Below are positions 44,210 to 53,494 of a stretch of DNA of 64,000 bases, piece by piece. The stretch lies in the NCBI RefSeq assembly GCF_900156155.1, contig NZ_FTMD01000017.1:37792-101791 (forward strand), written 5' to 3'. The notes below the pieces were generated by a model. That model was not told the origin of the DNA. It did no database searches and saw only the letters and a program-made list of their open reading frames with translations. Position 1 is the first letter of the stretch, and every line of letters begins with the position of its first letter. Both the position numbers and the translations under genes were made by a program. The stretch is from Aromatoleum tolulyticum (GTDB lineage Bacteria; Pseudomonadota; Gammaproteobacteria; Burkholderiales; Rhodocyclaceae).

Positions 44210-44824
44210 TCAGCCCAGATGGGGCGGCGGGCTCGCGTCCGCGGGCGGGTCGGGCAGCCACTTCAGGTCCTGGAAGCCGCGCCGGATGTAGCCGCCCTTG
44301 CTGAAGGACTCGCCGGGGTAGCCGAAGGCCGTCCACGTCATCTCGTTGTCGTACAGCGCGGTCACGCACTTGCCGCGCACCGTCGCGAAGAAGGGCTTGC
44401 CCTCGATCGCCTTCACGGCGGCGAGTTGCGCCGCGGGCTTGGCCTTGGCGAACGCGCCGCCGGTCGCCCGGTCGAGGCCCGCGACGCCGTCGCGCAGTTG
44501 CGCGGCCATCTTCGGGTCGGCCGCGGCCATGGCGTCGAGGTCCTTGACCAGCAGGGCGTAGACGGCGTCGGGCAGTATCGGGTGCGGATACAGCACGCGG
44601 CCGAACTTGAGCAGGGTGTCGCCGGTGGCCGTGTCGAGCGCCTTGAGCTCGAGCGCCCAGGCCCGGGAGGGCGCGAGCGCGGCGATCGGGGTGCCGATCG
44701 CCAGGGTGCCGAGCAGGAGGCCCGTGCCTCTAAGGAACTCGCGCCGCGTCAGCGGCAGTTGGTGCCCCGCAGTCGCGGTCGACGCTGCACCGCGGCTCGC
44801 CGCGGCGATCCGGATTGCTTGCAT
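44210..44824 (-). CDS. Tat-exported gluconate 2-dehydrogenase subunit 3-like protein
   Basis: A 204-residue protein with a twin-arginine signal (LTRREFLRGTGLLLGTLAIG, residues 25-44). The mature part resembles gluconate 2-dehydrogenase subunit 3, which helps export or assemble the FAD subunit by co-translocation. GAGGAG precedes the ATG by 8 bases. It is the first gene of the operon with the GMC oxidoreductase and the VOC protein. Confidence 0.85.
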   Translation of the reverse strand: MQAIRIAAASRGAASTATAGHQLPLTRREFLRGTGLLLGTLAIGTPIAALAPSRAWALELKALDTATGDTLLKFGRVLYPHPILPDAVYALLVKDLDAMAAADPKMAAQLRDGVAGLDRATGGAFAKAKPAAQLAAVKAIEGKPFFATVRGKCVTALYDNEMTWTAFGYPGESFSKGGYIRRGFQDLKWLPDPPADASPPPHLG

Positions 44825-44943
44825 GGTTCGTCTCCTCGTTGCATCGGGGTCTGGGTGCCCTGAGTGCGGAGCAGTCTTCCATCGCGTTCCGGCGTGCGGG
44901 ACTCACGCCGGTATCTGCGCCGGCGGCGTTGCCGCGATGTCGC

Positions 44944-44988
44944 CGCGCCGCCAATGCCCCTGCAGGTAGCATAGGCATTGGCGGCGCG
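44944..44988. terminator. strong 15-bp perfect stem-loop
   Basis: CGCGCCGCCAATGCC (44944-44958) and its exact complement (44974-44988) flank a 15-base loop. It lies 32 bp downstream of the symporter stop. No T-run follows on the minus strand, so it may end or protect the symporter transcript rather than act as a classic terminator. Confidence 0.5.
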
Positions 44989-45020
44989 AGGTGCGAACCG
45001 TTTTTGCGCGCCGAAGCGCT

Positions 45021-46490
45021 TCAGCGTCCGGCGTGGGTTGTCGAATGCGTGGTGTGCAGGTGTTCGGCGACGTGGCCGTGGGTCGGCTTCACCAGCGTCT
45101 GCGGCAGCAGCGAGCCGGCGAGCATCGCGGCGATGCCGGCCAGCATGCCGGCGAAGTGCGGCGGCACGTCGGCTTCCGCCGCCACGATCTCGAGCAGCAC
45201 CCAGGTGACGAGGCCGATGAAGATCGACGCCAGCGCGCCCTGCGTGGTCGCGCGTTTCCAGTACAGGCCGAAGGCGAGCGGCACGAAGGCCGTCGCCAGC
45301 GTGACCTTGTAGGCGTTCTCGACCATGCCGTGGATGCTCTCGTCGGTGTGCGTGGCGTACCACGTGATCAGCAGCGCGAACACCACGACGACGCCGCGCG
45401 TGAGCCACAGGAACTTGTGGTCGCTCATCCGCGGGAAGGTGCCGCGCAGGATGTTTTCGGAGAAGGTCACCGACGGGGCGAGCAGCGTGCCCGAGGCGGT
45501 ACTCATGATCGCGGACAGCAGCGCGCCGAAGAACATCACCTGCGCGAAGATCGGCGTGTGCTGCAGGATCAGTTGCGGCAGGATCTGCTGGCTGTCGCTT
45601 TCCTGATACTGCGCGACCAGCGCCGGGTCGATCAGCGTCGCCGAGTAGGCGATGAACAGCGGCACGAAGGCGAACACGAAGTAGCCCGAACCGCCCAGCA
45701 ACGTGCCGCGCACGGCGGTCTTCTCGTCGCGCGCCGAGTTCAGGCGCTGGAACACGTCCTGCTGCGGGATCGAGCCGAAACCCATGGTCAGGATGCCGGC
45801 GAGGAAGGCGATCATGTCCTTGGCGTCGAAGGCCGGCAGGAAGTTGAGCTTGCCGGCCGCGTTGGCGTGGGAGATGACGGTGCCGACGCCGCCCGCCATG
45901 TCGCCGATCAGCCACGCGATGTAGAACAGGCCGATGATGATGATGGTCATCTGCATGAAGTCGGTCAGCGCGACCGACCACATGCCGCCGAAGAGCGTAT
46001 ACACGAGCACGATGCCGGCGCCGATCAGCATCCCCGTCTCGTTCGAGATCGAGCCGTCGGAGAGGATGTTGAACACCAGGCCCAGCGCGGTGATCTGCGC
46101 GGCGACCCAGCCGAGGTAGGAGATCACGATCGCGCTCGAGCACAGCACCTCGACGGTGCGGCCGTAGCGCATGCGGTAGTAGTCGCCGAGCGTCAGCAGG
46201 TTCAGGCGGTACAGCGGCCGGGCGAAGAACAGGCCGACGAGGATCAGGCACAGCGAGGCGCCGAAGGGGTCGGACCACAGGCCGCGGAGTCCTTCATCGA
46301 GGAAGGTGGCCGAGATGCCGAGCACGGTCTCGGCGCCGAACCAGGTTGCGAACACCGTCGCGGTGACGATGTACAGCGGCAGGTGGCGGCCGGCGGCGAC
46401 GTAGTCCGAGGTGTTCTTGACGTGCGTGGCGGCGTACAGGCCGACGCCGATCGAGAGCAGGAGATAAGCGATGACGAAGCCGACCAGCAT
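45021..46490 (-). CDS. sodium:solute symporter (SSS family)
   Basis: A 489-residue transporter with about 13 membrane helices and the SSS core (SDYVAAGRHLPLYIVTATVF, GFGSIPQQDVFQRLNSARDE, SAIMSTASGTLLAPSVTFSE). The family moves sugars, amino acids, organic acids or vitamins with Na+. It lies just downstream of the arginase/aminotransferase fusion gene on the same strand (146-bp gap), so an amino-acid or polyamine substrate is plausible but not shown. Confidence 0.92.
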   Translation of the reverse strand: MLVGFVIAYLLLSIGVGLYAATHVKNTSDYVAAGRHLPLYIVTATVFATWFGAETVLGISATFLDEGLRGLWSDPFGASLCLILVGLFFARPLYRLNLLTLGDYYRMRYGRTVEVLCSSAIVISYLGWVAAQITALGLVFNILSDGSISNETGMLIGAGIVLVYTLFGGMWSVALTDFMQMTIIIIGLFYIAWLIGDMAGGVGTVISHANAAGKLNFLPAFDAKDMIAFLAGILTMGFGSIPQQDVFQRLNSARDEKTAVRGTLLGGSGYFVFAFVPLFIAYSATLIDPALVAQYQESDSQQILPQLILQHTPIFAQVMFFGALLSAIMSTASGTLLAPSVTFSENILRGTFPRMSDHKFLWLTRGVVVVFALLITWYATHTDESIHGMVENAYKVTLATAFVPLAFGLYWKRATTQGALASIFIGLVTWVLLEIVAAEADVPPHFAGMLAGIAAMLAGSLLPQTLVKPTHGHVAEHLHTTHSTTHAGR

Positions 46491-46636
46491 GCGTGGACCT
46501 TTGCGCGATAAAGGATGGAGGTTGAACAAAAACGGCGGGCGCAAAGTTTAGCAACGAATGCGGCCGCGCGGGGACCCGAATCCCTTGCGCGGCTTGGCAT
46601 TGACGCACCTTTCTGGTGCAGCGGACGACGCCCGCT

Positions 46637-48793
46637 TCAGGGCTGCAGCGGTGCCTGCCCGCGATGCGCGCAGGCGGCGGCGAGCGTGTCGATCACGACG
46701 TCGGCGGCCGCGTCGAGCTCGGCCTCGGTGATCACCAGCGGCGGCGCGAAGCGCAGCACCGTGTTGTGCGTGTCCTTGGTCGCGATGCCCCGTGCGAGCA
46801 GCAGTTCGGCCGCAGTTGTCGCGCGCAGCTGGGCCGGGTCGAGCTCGATGCCCACCAGCAGGCCGCGCCCGCGCACCTCGCGCACGCAGGGCAGGTGCGC
46901 GTCGCGGAAGCGCGCCATGAGGCGTTCGCCCAGGCGTGCGGCATGTTCCCAGGGGCGCGTCTCTTCGAGGATGGCGAGCACTTCCAGCGCGACGGCCGCG
47001 CCCAGCGGATTGCCGCCGAAGGTCGAGCCGTGGTCGCCCGGCCGCAACACGTCCATCACCGCGGCGTCGGCGAGGAAGGCCGACACCGGCAGCAGGCCGC
47101 CGCCCAGCGCCTTGCCGAGGATCAGCCCGTCCGGATGCACGCCCTCGTGGTCGCAGCCGAGCAGGCGCCCGGTGCGCCCCAGTCCCGTCTGCACTTCGTC
47201 GGCGATCAGCAGCACGTTGTGGCGCCGGCAGATCTCGGCGCAGCGTGCGAGGTAGCCTGCCTGCGGCACGAGGATGCCGCCTTCGCCCTGCACCGGTTCG
47301 ACGAGGAAGGCCGCGGTGTCCGGCGTGATCGCCGCTTCGAGCGCATCCGCGTCGCCGTAGCGAATGCGTCTGAATCCGGCGGGGAAGGGGCCGAAGCCGT
47401 CGCGGTACTGCTCTTCCGACGACATGCCGACGATGGTGATCGAGCGGCCGTGGAAGTTGCCTTCGCAGGCGATGATCTCCGCCTTGTCGGTGGGGATGCC
47501 CTTGACCTTGTAGCCCCACTTGCGCGCCGTCTTGAGCGCGGTCTCGACCGCCTCGAGGCCGGTGTTCACCGGCAGCATGCGGTCGTAGCCGAGCAGGCCG
47601 CACAGGCGCTCCATCAGCAGCGGCAGGCGGTCGTTGGAATACGCGCGCGAGGTCAACGCGAGGCGCTGCGCCTGGTCGTTGAGCGCGTGCAGCAGGCGCG
47701 GATTGGCGTGGCCGAAGCTCACCGCCGAGTAGGCGCTCATCATGTCGAGGTAGCGCCGCCCCTCGACGTCCCACAGCCAGATGCCCTTGCCGTGGTGGAA
47801 CACGACAGGCAGCGGCGCATAGTTGTGCGCGCCGAACTCGCGCTCCTTCGCACGCAGCAGATAGGTCGAGGGGCCCAACGCCGCGCAGGCGATGTTCGCG
47901 ACCCAGTCCGCGCACATCCCGCCGGGGTCGCGATCGGGCAGGTACTCGACGATCTCCATCGCGACGAAATCGCCGCAGCCGCGCAGTGCGAGCAGCGCCG
48001 CGCACAGCTCGTCGGGCGCGATGCCCTCGGTTTCCGGGCAGGTCACGGCGGGGAAGGCGGCGGCGTCGAGCGCGTCGAGGTCGATGCTGACGCCGAAGCC
48101 CGCGGTGCGCTCGCGCACGACGCTGAGCGCGTCGCAGAACACGGCGCCCATGCCGCGTTCGCGCACTTCCGCCATGTCGAAGACCTGCACGCCGAGGCGC
48201 GTCAGGCGTTCGTGTTCCTCGTGCTCCCACGCGCGCGCGCCGATGATGACGACGTTCGCCGGGTCGAGCCTGGGTCCGGCGACGCCCGACAGCGCCGCGT
48301 CGCCTTCGCCCAGCAGGGCCGCGAGCGGCATGCCGTGGATGTTGCCCGAATGCGTGCTGCGCTCGGTGTGGCTGTCGAGGTGGGCGTCGATCCAGATCAG
48401 GCCCAGCGCGCCGCGCGGCGCGATGCGGCTGGCGACGCCGCGCCAGGTGCCGATGCCCACGGCGTGGTCGCCGCCGATCACGAGCGGGAACACCTCGGGC
48501 GCGAGGGCGGTGAGGTGGTCCGCGACGCGCTGCGCGAGTGCGCCGACCGCGTCCAGGCGTTCGCGCATCAGCGCCCCGGCCGGAGGCGTCGTGACCGGCT
48601 CGAGCGTTTCCTGCCAGCTCGCGCCGATGCCGGTTCCCTTGAGCCGCTGCAGCAGGCCATGGCGTTCGAGCGCAGCGGGGCCGGCGGCCGGACCGTCGCC
48701 GGGGGCGCCCAGTGCGGACGCGACGCCGATGACCTGCACGACGGCGCGCATGTCGGCATGCGGCGGGACGTGAAGCGGCGCGGAGTGAGTCAT
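46637..48793 (-). CDS. natural arginase-ornithine aminotransferase fusion
   Basis: A 718-residue two-enzyme protein. Residues 18-310 form an arginase domain with all six manganese ligands: His110 in GGDHAVG, Asp136, His138 and Asp140 in WIDAHLDSH, and Asp238/Asp240 in SIDLDALD. Residues 320-715 form a class III aminotransferase of the ornithine type, with NTGLEAVETALK, ADEVQTGLGRTG and PLP Lys561 in LILGKALGGGLLP. It should convert arginine to ornithine and urea, then to glutamate semialdehyde and glutamate. The second of two adjacent ATGs is chosen because AGGGAGG is 6 bases away from it. No frameshift or stop separates the domains. Confidence 0.93.
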   Translation of the reverse strand: MTHSAPLHVPPHADMRAVVQVIGVASALGAPGDGPAAGPAALERHGLLQRLKGTGIGASWQETLEPVTTPPAGALMRERLDAVGALAQRVADHLTALAPEVFPLVIGGDHAVGIGTWRGVASRIAPRGALGLIWIDAHLDSHTERSTHSGNIHGMPLAALLGEGDAALSGVAGPRLDPANVVIIGARAWEHEEHERLTRLGVQVFDMAEVRERGMGAVFCDALSVVRERTAGFGVSIDLDALDAAAFPAVTCPETEGIAPDELCAALLALRGCGDFVAMEIVEYLPDRDPGGMCADWVANIACAALGPSTYLLRAKEREFGAHNYAPLPVVFHHGKGIWLWDVEGRRYLDMMSAYSAVSFGHANPRLLHALNDQAQRLALTSRAYSNDRLPLLMERLCGLLGYDRMLPVNTGLEAVETALKTARKWGYKVKGIPTDKAEIIACEGNFHGRSITIVGMSSEEQYRDGFGPFPAGFRRIRYGDADALEAAITPDTAAFLVEPVQGEGGILVPQAGYLARCAEICRRHNVLLIADEVQTGLGRTGRLLGCDHEGVHPDGLILGKALGGGLLPVSAFLADAAVMDVLRPGDHGSTFGGNPLGAAVALEVLAILEETRPWEHAARLGERLMARFRDAHLPCVREVRGRGLLVGIELDPAQLRATTAAELLLARGIATKDTHNTVLRFAPPLVITEAELDAAADVVIDTLAAACAHRGQAPLQP

Positions 48794-48940
48794 GGCCATC
48801 CTCCCTGCCCGCAGCGGGTGCGGACGAATAGTCGATGCGCTTATGCGTTCGACGCAGGCGGCAGGGATTCGTTCGGGCGCTTGCGGTGCGTGTGTTCGGA
48901 CGCGTGACGGATTTCGCGTCGGCAGCGCGGGAACCGTGTT

Positions 48941-48959
48941 CCTCCCCTTGAAGGGGAGG
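48941..48959. repeat. CCTCCCCTTGAAGGGGAGG palindrome
   Basis: A perfect 19-base palindrome in the gap between ubiB and the arginase fusion gene. It is the same word as in the cluster at 8351-8371, which marks a dispersed palindromic repeat family. Confidence 0.6.
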
Positions 48960-49033
48960 GGCGACCGTGCAGCACTCAACCTCGCACCGCGTAATCGCCT
49001 GCCGGTTCCAAATGAATGGGTTGGTGGCAGGGT

Positions 49034-50563
49034 TCAGCCGAGGAAGCGGTACAGCTCCAGCCCGACGAGCGCCGCGAGCAGCAGGCCGACGACCCACAGC
49101 GCGCGCGCCTGGGTCCGCTGCGCACTGGCGAGACGTTCCAGCTCGCCGCTCTGCACCTCGTGGCGGTGCGCGGTCGAGTCGAGCACGCGGTGCACGAGGC
49201 GGGGGATCTGCGGCAGCGTGCCGGCCCAGGACGGCGCCTCGTCCTTGAGGTTGCGCAGCAGGCCGCGCCAGCCCATCTGCTCGTCCATCCACCGTTCCAG
49301 GAAAGGCTTGGCGGTCTTCCACAGGTCGAGATCGGGGTCGAGCTGGCGGCCGAGCCCCTCGATGTTGAGCAGCGTCTTCTGCAGCAGCACGAGCTGCGGC
49401 TGCACTTCCATCTCGAAGCGGCGCGCGGTCTGGAAGAGACGCAGCAGCGTCTTGCCGAAGGAGATGTCCTTCAGCGGGCGGTCGAAGATCGGCTCGCACA
49501 CCGCGCGGATCGCGCTTTCGAACTCGTCCACGCGGGTGTGCGCCGGCACCCAGCCGGCCTCGATGTGGGCGCGCGCGACGCGGTTGTAGTCGCGCTTGAA
49601 GAAGCCGAGGAAGTTCTGCGCGAGGTAGCTCTTGTCCACCTCGGTGAGCGTGCCGACGATGCCGAAGTCGAGCGCGATGTAGCGTCCGTCGGCGTGCACG
49701 AAGATATTGCCGGGGTGCATGTCGGCGTGGAAGAAGCCGTCGCGGAACACCTGCGTGAAGAAGATCTCGACGCCCGCGCGCGACAGCGCCTTGAGGTCCG
49801 TGCCCTGCGCGCGCAGCGCGTCGAGCTGCGAGATCGGCACGCCGCGCATGCGCTCCATCACCATCACCGACTTGCCGCACCAGTCCCAGTACACCTCGGG
49901 GACCTGCAGCAGCCTGGAGTTCGTGAAGTTGCGCCGCAGCTGCGAGCAGTTCGACGCCTCGCGCATCAGGTCGAGCTCGTCGTGCAGGTACTTGCTGAAC
50001 TCGGCGACGACTTCGCGCGGCTTGAGGCGCCGCGCCTCGGGCCACAGCTTCTCCAGCAGGGTCGCCGCGGTGTCGAGCAGCGCGAGATCGTGCGCGATCA
50101 CCGGCTCGATGCCCGGCCGCAGGATCTTCACCGCGACGTCGGTGCCGTCGGGCAGGCGCGCGAAATGCACCTGCGCGACCGACGCGGAGGCGACCGGCGT
50201 GCGCTCGAAGTCGACGAAGACCTCGTCGACCGGCTTGCCGTAGAAGTCCTGCAGCACCTGCAGCGCCTGCTCGCTCGGGAAGGGCGGGACGCGGTCCTGC
50301 AGCAGCGCGAGCTCGTCGGCGAGGTCGGGCGGCAGCAGGTCGCGGCGCGTCGACAGCATCTGGCCGAACTTGACGAAGATCGGGCCCAGCGATTCCAGCG
50401 CCCGGCGCAGGCGTTCGCCGCGCGGCGCCTTGGGGTGGCGCCAGAAGAACACCACGTGCCACAGCTTCGTCAGGCGTCCGCTCGAGTCGGCTTCGAGCAC
50501 CATCTGGTCGAGGCCGAAGCGCAGGCCGACGGTGATGATCTTGGCAAGACGGAAGAGACGCAC
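49034..50563 (-). CDS. ubiB: UbiB, ABC1-kinase-like ubiquinone biosynthesis protein
   Basis: A 509-residue atypical kinase. It has the KxGQ motif in [20 protein letters not shown], the alanine-rich loop [11 protein letters not shown], the AVKILRPGI lysine, HADMHPGN and IALDFGIVG. The C-terminal 20 residues form a membrane anchor ([20 protein letters not shown]). It is needed for ubiquinone synthesis, probably by extracting or handling lipid precursors with its ATPase activity. The start is a GTG. It is 93 bp downstream of the TonB-dependent receptor stop region, facing the same way. Confidence 0.94.
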   Translation of the reverse strand: MRLFRLAKIITVGLRFGLDQMVLEADSSGRLTKLWHVVFFWRHPKAPRGERLRRALESLGPIFVKFGQMLSTRRDLLPPDLADELALLQDRVPPFPSEQALQVLQDFYGKPVDEVFVDFERTPVASASVAQVHFARLPDGTDVAVKILRPGIEPVIAHDLALLDTAATLLEKLWPEARRLKPREVVAEFSKYLHDELDLMREASNCSQLRRNFTNSRLLQVPEVYWDWCGKSVMVMERMRGVPISQLDALRAQGTDLKALSRAGVEIFFTQVFRDGFFHADMHPGNIFVHADGRYIALDFGIVGTLTEVDKSYLAQNFLGFFKRDYNRVARAHIEAGWVPAHTRVDEFESAIRAVCEPIFDRPLKDISFGKTLLRLFQTARRFEMEVQPQLVLLQKTLLNIEGLGRQLDPDLDLWKTAKPFLERWMDEQMGWRGLLRNLKDEAPSWAGTLPQIPRLVHRVLDSTAHRHEVQSGELERLASAQRTQARALWVVGLLLAALVGLELYRFLG

Positions 50564-50656
50564 TTTGGATTGCCGGGCGGGGGAAAGGCCGGACTTTAGC
50601 CGGAAGGCGCGCGCGAGGAAAGTGCGGCAGGGCGCTTTCCGCGCGCGCGCCTGCGC

Positions 50657-52708
50657 TCAGAACGGCACGCGCACGCCCAGCGTCAGGTTGCGTCCCATCA
50701 GCGGCGCGGCGTTCTTGATGAAGGACGTATGGCTGAATGCGAGTTCGTCGCCGAGGTTGCCCGCCTTCACGTACACCTGCCACGGCTGTGCGCCGAAGCG
50801 GCCGCTATAGCTCGCGGCGAGGTTCACCATGGTGTAGCCGGGGGTGCTGCTTTCGAACGCGGCGACCTGGTCCTGGCGGCCGACGCGGTACCACTCCAGC
50901 TCGCCGTCCCAGCCCTGCCAGCGGGCGTCGAGGCGCACGCCGACGCGATGCGCGGGGATGCGCGGCAGATCGCGGTCGCCGGCGCCGCCATCGAAGCGCG
51001 CGCGCACGTAGTCGCCGAACAGCGTCACGCCGAAGATCGCATCGAGGCGCTGGCGGATCTGCCCTTCGACGCCGGTGAACACCGCATCGCGCTGCGCGTA
51101 CTCGACCAGCTGCAGGCCTTCGAGCGCATCCAGCGTGCGCGCGAAGATGAAGTCGGAGACGCGGTTGCGGTAGATGCCGACGCCGAAGGTCGTGTCGCCG
51201 GCCGTCTTGCGCAGGCTGAGGTCGATGTTGTGCGAGGTCTCGGCCTTCAGCTCCGGGTTGCCGCGCTCGAAGGTCGCAGTGGCCAGGTGCAGGCCGTCGG
51301 CGTAGAGCTCCTCGGCGGTCGGCAGGCGCTGCGCGCGCGACAGCGACAGGCCCAGCGCGTAGCCCGGCACGAAGTTCCACACCGTGCCGAGCGAGAGCGA
51401 GCTGCCGTCATGGCTGCGGTCGCGCGCGGCGGCATCGACGTCGATATCCTGCCATTCGCGCCGCAGCCCGGCCTCGAAGCGCCAGTCGCCGCGGGTGTAT
51501 TCCTCGACCAGGAAGGCGCCGTCCTTGCGCGTGAGCGTCGGCGGCACGTAGGCCTCTTCGCCCAGCGCGCGGAAGTCGCGCCGCGAGGTCTGCAGGCCGA
51601 GCACGCCGCGCCAGCCGGCCAGCGGGGCGTGCTCGAGCTCGACGCGGCCGTCGTGGGCGCGGTTGCGGAAGGTCGTCGCGATGGTGCCGTCCTCGACTTC
51701 GTGATGGCGGTAGTCGGTGTGGCTCGCACGCAGGCGCAGGCGCGTGAAGCCGGCGAAGGGCTCCAGGTATTCGCCGCGCAGGTCCCAGCGCTCGCTGTCG
51801 AGCTTCACGACCGGTACGCCGCCTTCCTCCTCATGCGCCTCCTCGCCTTCCTCGTGTTCGGGGCACGCGAGCGCATTGCCGGCGGCCGCGCACTCCTCGA
51901 TGCCGTGCGCGTGGCCGGGCAGGCCGTAGTCGTTGCGCTGGTGCGTGTACGCGAGTCCGAGATAACCGCGCGCGCCGACCCACGACAGGCCCAGGCTGCC
52001 GGTTTCCGTCTCGTTGAAGCTGCCGTCGACGCGGCGTCCGCCGGACCAGCCATCGCCGACGCGGTAGTCGCGTGCGTCGCGCTTCAGGCCTTCGGCATGG
52101 ACGGCGAAACTGCCGCTGCCGGCGGTCAGCTCGAAGGCGCCGGCGGCTTCCCGCGCCGCGCTGTTGCCGCGCAGCTCCACGCTGCCCTCGACGCCGCGGG
52201 CGGGGATCGCCATCGGGATCTTGCGGTCGAGCACGTTCACGACGCCGCCGATCGCGCCGCCGCCGTAGGCGAGCGCCGACGGGCCGCGCAGCACCTCGAT
52301 CTGCTCGGCGAGCATCGGCTCGGACGCGATCGCGTGGTCGGGGCTCACCGTCGAGGCGTCCATGATCTCGGCGCCGTCGGACAGCACCTTCACGCGCGCC
52401 GCGTCCATGCCGCGGATCACCGGCCGGCTCGCGCCGGCGCCGAAGGGGCTCGCATTGATGCCGGGTTCGCGCGCGAGCGTCTCGCCCAAGGTGGCGTCGC
52501 GCCGCAGGACGAGTTCCTTGCCTTCGAGCACGGAGACGGGCGTGCTCATCGCATCGCTGCCGACGGCAAGCGCACTCGCGGACACCGTCACGGTCGGCAG
52601 TTCGGTGGTGTCGGCCGCGGCCGCGACGTGCGGGGCCGCCCCGAAGGCGAGCAGCAGCGACAGCGCGACCGGGCGGGGCAGGGGGAATGCAGGATTCTTG
52701 GTGTTCAT
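50657..52708 (-). CDS. TonB-dependent receptor, ZnuD-like with His/Glu-rich loop
   Basis: A 683-residue outer-membrane receptor with a signal peptide (1-32). The plug domain runs to about residue 165 (SRPVIRGMDAARVKVLSDGA, LRGPSALAYGGGAIGGVVNV), followed by a beta-barrel ending in LTLGVRVPF. An extracellular-type loop at 263-297 is rich in His, Glu and Cys (HAHGIEEC, CPEHEEGEEAHEEE), a feature of zinc receptors such as ZnuD. Zinc transport is inferred. AGGAAAG precedes the ATG. A small protein gene lies just upstream. Confidence 0.87.
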   Translation of the reverse strand: MNTKNPAFPLPRPVALSLLLAFGAAPHVAAAADTTELPTVTVSASALAVGSDAMSTPVSVLEGKELVLRRDATLGETLAREPGINASPFGAGASRPVIRGMDAARVKVLSDGAEIMDASTVSPDHAIASEPMLAEQIEVLRGPSALAYGGGAIGGVVNVLDRKIPMAIPARGVEGSVELRGNSAAREAAGAFELTAGSGSFAVHAEGLKRDARDYRVGDGWSGGRRVDGSFNETETGSLGLSWVGARGYLGLAYTHQRNDYGLPGHAHGIEECAAAGNALACPEHEEGEEAHEEEGGVPVVKLDSERWDLRGEYLEPFAGFTRLRLRASHTDYRHHEVEDGTIATTFRNRAHDGRVELEHAPLAGWRGVLGLQTSRRDFRALGEEAYVPPTLTRKDGAFLVEEYTRGDWRFEAGLRREWQDIDVDAAARDRSHDGSSLSLGTVWNFVPGYALGLSLSRAQRLPTAEELYADGLHLATATFERGNPELKAETSHNIDLSLRKTAGDTTFGVGIYRNRVSDFIFARTLDALEGLQLVEYAQRDAVFTGVEGQIRQRLDAIFGVTLFGDYVRARFDGGAGDRDLPRIPAHRVGVRLDARWQGWDGELEWYRVGRQDQVAAFESSTPGYTMVNLAASYSGRFGAQPWQVYVKAGNLGDELAFSHTSFIKNAAPLMGRNLTLGVRVPF

Positions 52709-52813
52709 CGTTCTTTCCTGGGAATGGCGTTCGCCGGGCGCAGGCGAACGCGGCCGACACGCGCCGCATGGCGGCCGCGTGCCGGTGACTGCTGTTCGGG
52801 CGGCAGGCCGTGT

Positions 52814-52865
52814 CCGTTCGTGCCGAGCCCTCCGGCTGCGCGCAGGACAGGCTCGGCCCGAACGG
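52814..52865. repeat. diverged GACAGGCTC-family inverted repeat
   Basis: CCGTTCGTGCCGAGCC (52814-52829) and its complement with one mismatch (52850-52865) flank a 20-base loop. The right arm and adjacent GACAG match the repeat at 36131-36154. The pair lies in the gap between the small protein gene and the receptor gene. Confidence 0.5.
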
Positions 52866-52885
52866 CAACACGGCTGCCGGGCTAC

Positions 52886-52917
52886 GAAAAAAGAAAAGGG
52901 GATGGGGCTCAGGCCCC
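52886..52917 (-). terminator. intrinsic terminator overlapping a stop codon
   Basis: GGGGC and GCCCC (52904-52908 with 52913-52917) flank a loop TCAG that includes the stop codon of the upstream small protein gene. On the minus strand a T-rich stretch, CCCCTTTTCTTTTTT, follows. It would separate this gene from the receptor gene. Confidence 0.65.
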
Positions 52918-53343
52918 GGGGGTGGCGCCGGGCGGGGCGCGGCAGCGCGGCGCAAGGCCGGCGCAGGCGGGGGTGTCGGCCGAACGGAACGCGGCCGGGG
53001 CAAGGGCTGCGCCGGACGCGACGGGTGGCTTGCCGCGGTCGGCGAGGGGAAGGTCGATGCCGCCGAAGGACAGGCAGTCGACGCAGTAGGCGAGATGGCG
53101 CACGCCGTCGTCGGTGTCGAAGCGGGGGCGCTCCCCGCTGCGGGCCGCCGAGACTTCCGCAGTGTGGCCGATGACGTGCGTGAGGGCCGCGCCCTGCACG
53201 AGCACCAGCGCCAGCGCGAGGCACAGCCGGAGCGCGAACGCCAGCGGCGCGCGCGCGCGAGTTCGGCGAGCGGCGCACGGGCGCGGCAGGAGGCCGGCAG
53301 GCATCCTGTCCGTCGGGGCGGACGGTACGGCGTGGAGGGGCAT
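52909..53343 (-). CDS. small secreted or anchored protein with CxxC, next to the zinc-type receptor
   Basis: A 144-residue protein with a long basic N-terminus and one hydrophobic segment (LAFALRLCLALALVLVQGAA). After it come GHTAEV and HLAYCVDCLSFGGIDLPL, a CxxC that may bind metal. It is reminiscent of DUF2946-type small proteins often found near metal receptors, but the match is weak. A GCAAC-TAT-GTTGC palindrome lies 35 bp upstream. Its terminator overlaps its stop codon. Confidence 0.65.
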   Translation of the reverse strand: MPLHAVPSAPTDRMPAGLLPRPCAARRTRARAPLAFALRLCLALALVLVQGAALTHVIGHTAEVSAARSGERPRFDTDDGVRHLAYCVDCLSFGGIDLPLADRGKPPVASGAALAPAAFRSADTPACAGLAPRCRAPPGATPGA

Positions 53344-53377
53344 GGGCCGGCGATTCTAGGTGGTGCCGTCGGTCCCT

Positions 53378-53390
53378 GCAACTATGTTGC
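53378..53390. promoter_or_regulatory. GCAAC-TAT-GTTGC palindrome, operator candidate
   Basis: A perfect 13-base palindrome in the 151-bp divergent gap between the CxxC protein gene and argS, 35 bp before the former's start. Because the downstream receptor looks zinc-related, a Zur-type regulator is one candidate. I cannot confirm a consensus match. Confidence 0.4.
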
Positions 53391-53460
53391 GTTTACGGGC
53401 CGCGTGCCGCGCGAATCCGGGTCCGGTTACATGCGCGTCGGGCGTCGTCGGGCGATCCGC

Positions 53461-53466
53461 TATAAT
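53461..53466 (+). promoter_or_regulatory. -10 box of argS
   Basis: A perfect TATAAT lies 29 bases upstream of the argS ATG. No good -35 hexamer is visible at the standard spacing. Confidence 0.6.
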
Positions 53467-53494
53467 CGCGCGTTTAGTTTCTTCTCCGAGTGCC

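Noticed and set aside
50729..53089. A plus-strand frame of 786 codons across the TonB-dependent receptor
   Set aside because: It is a codon shadow of the receptor, whose plug and barrel motifs on the minus strand are unmistakable.
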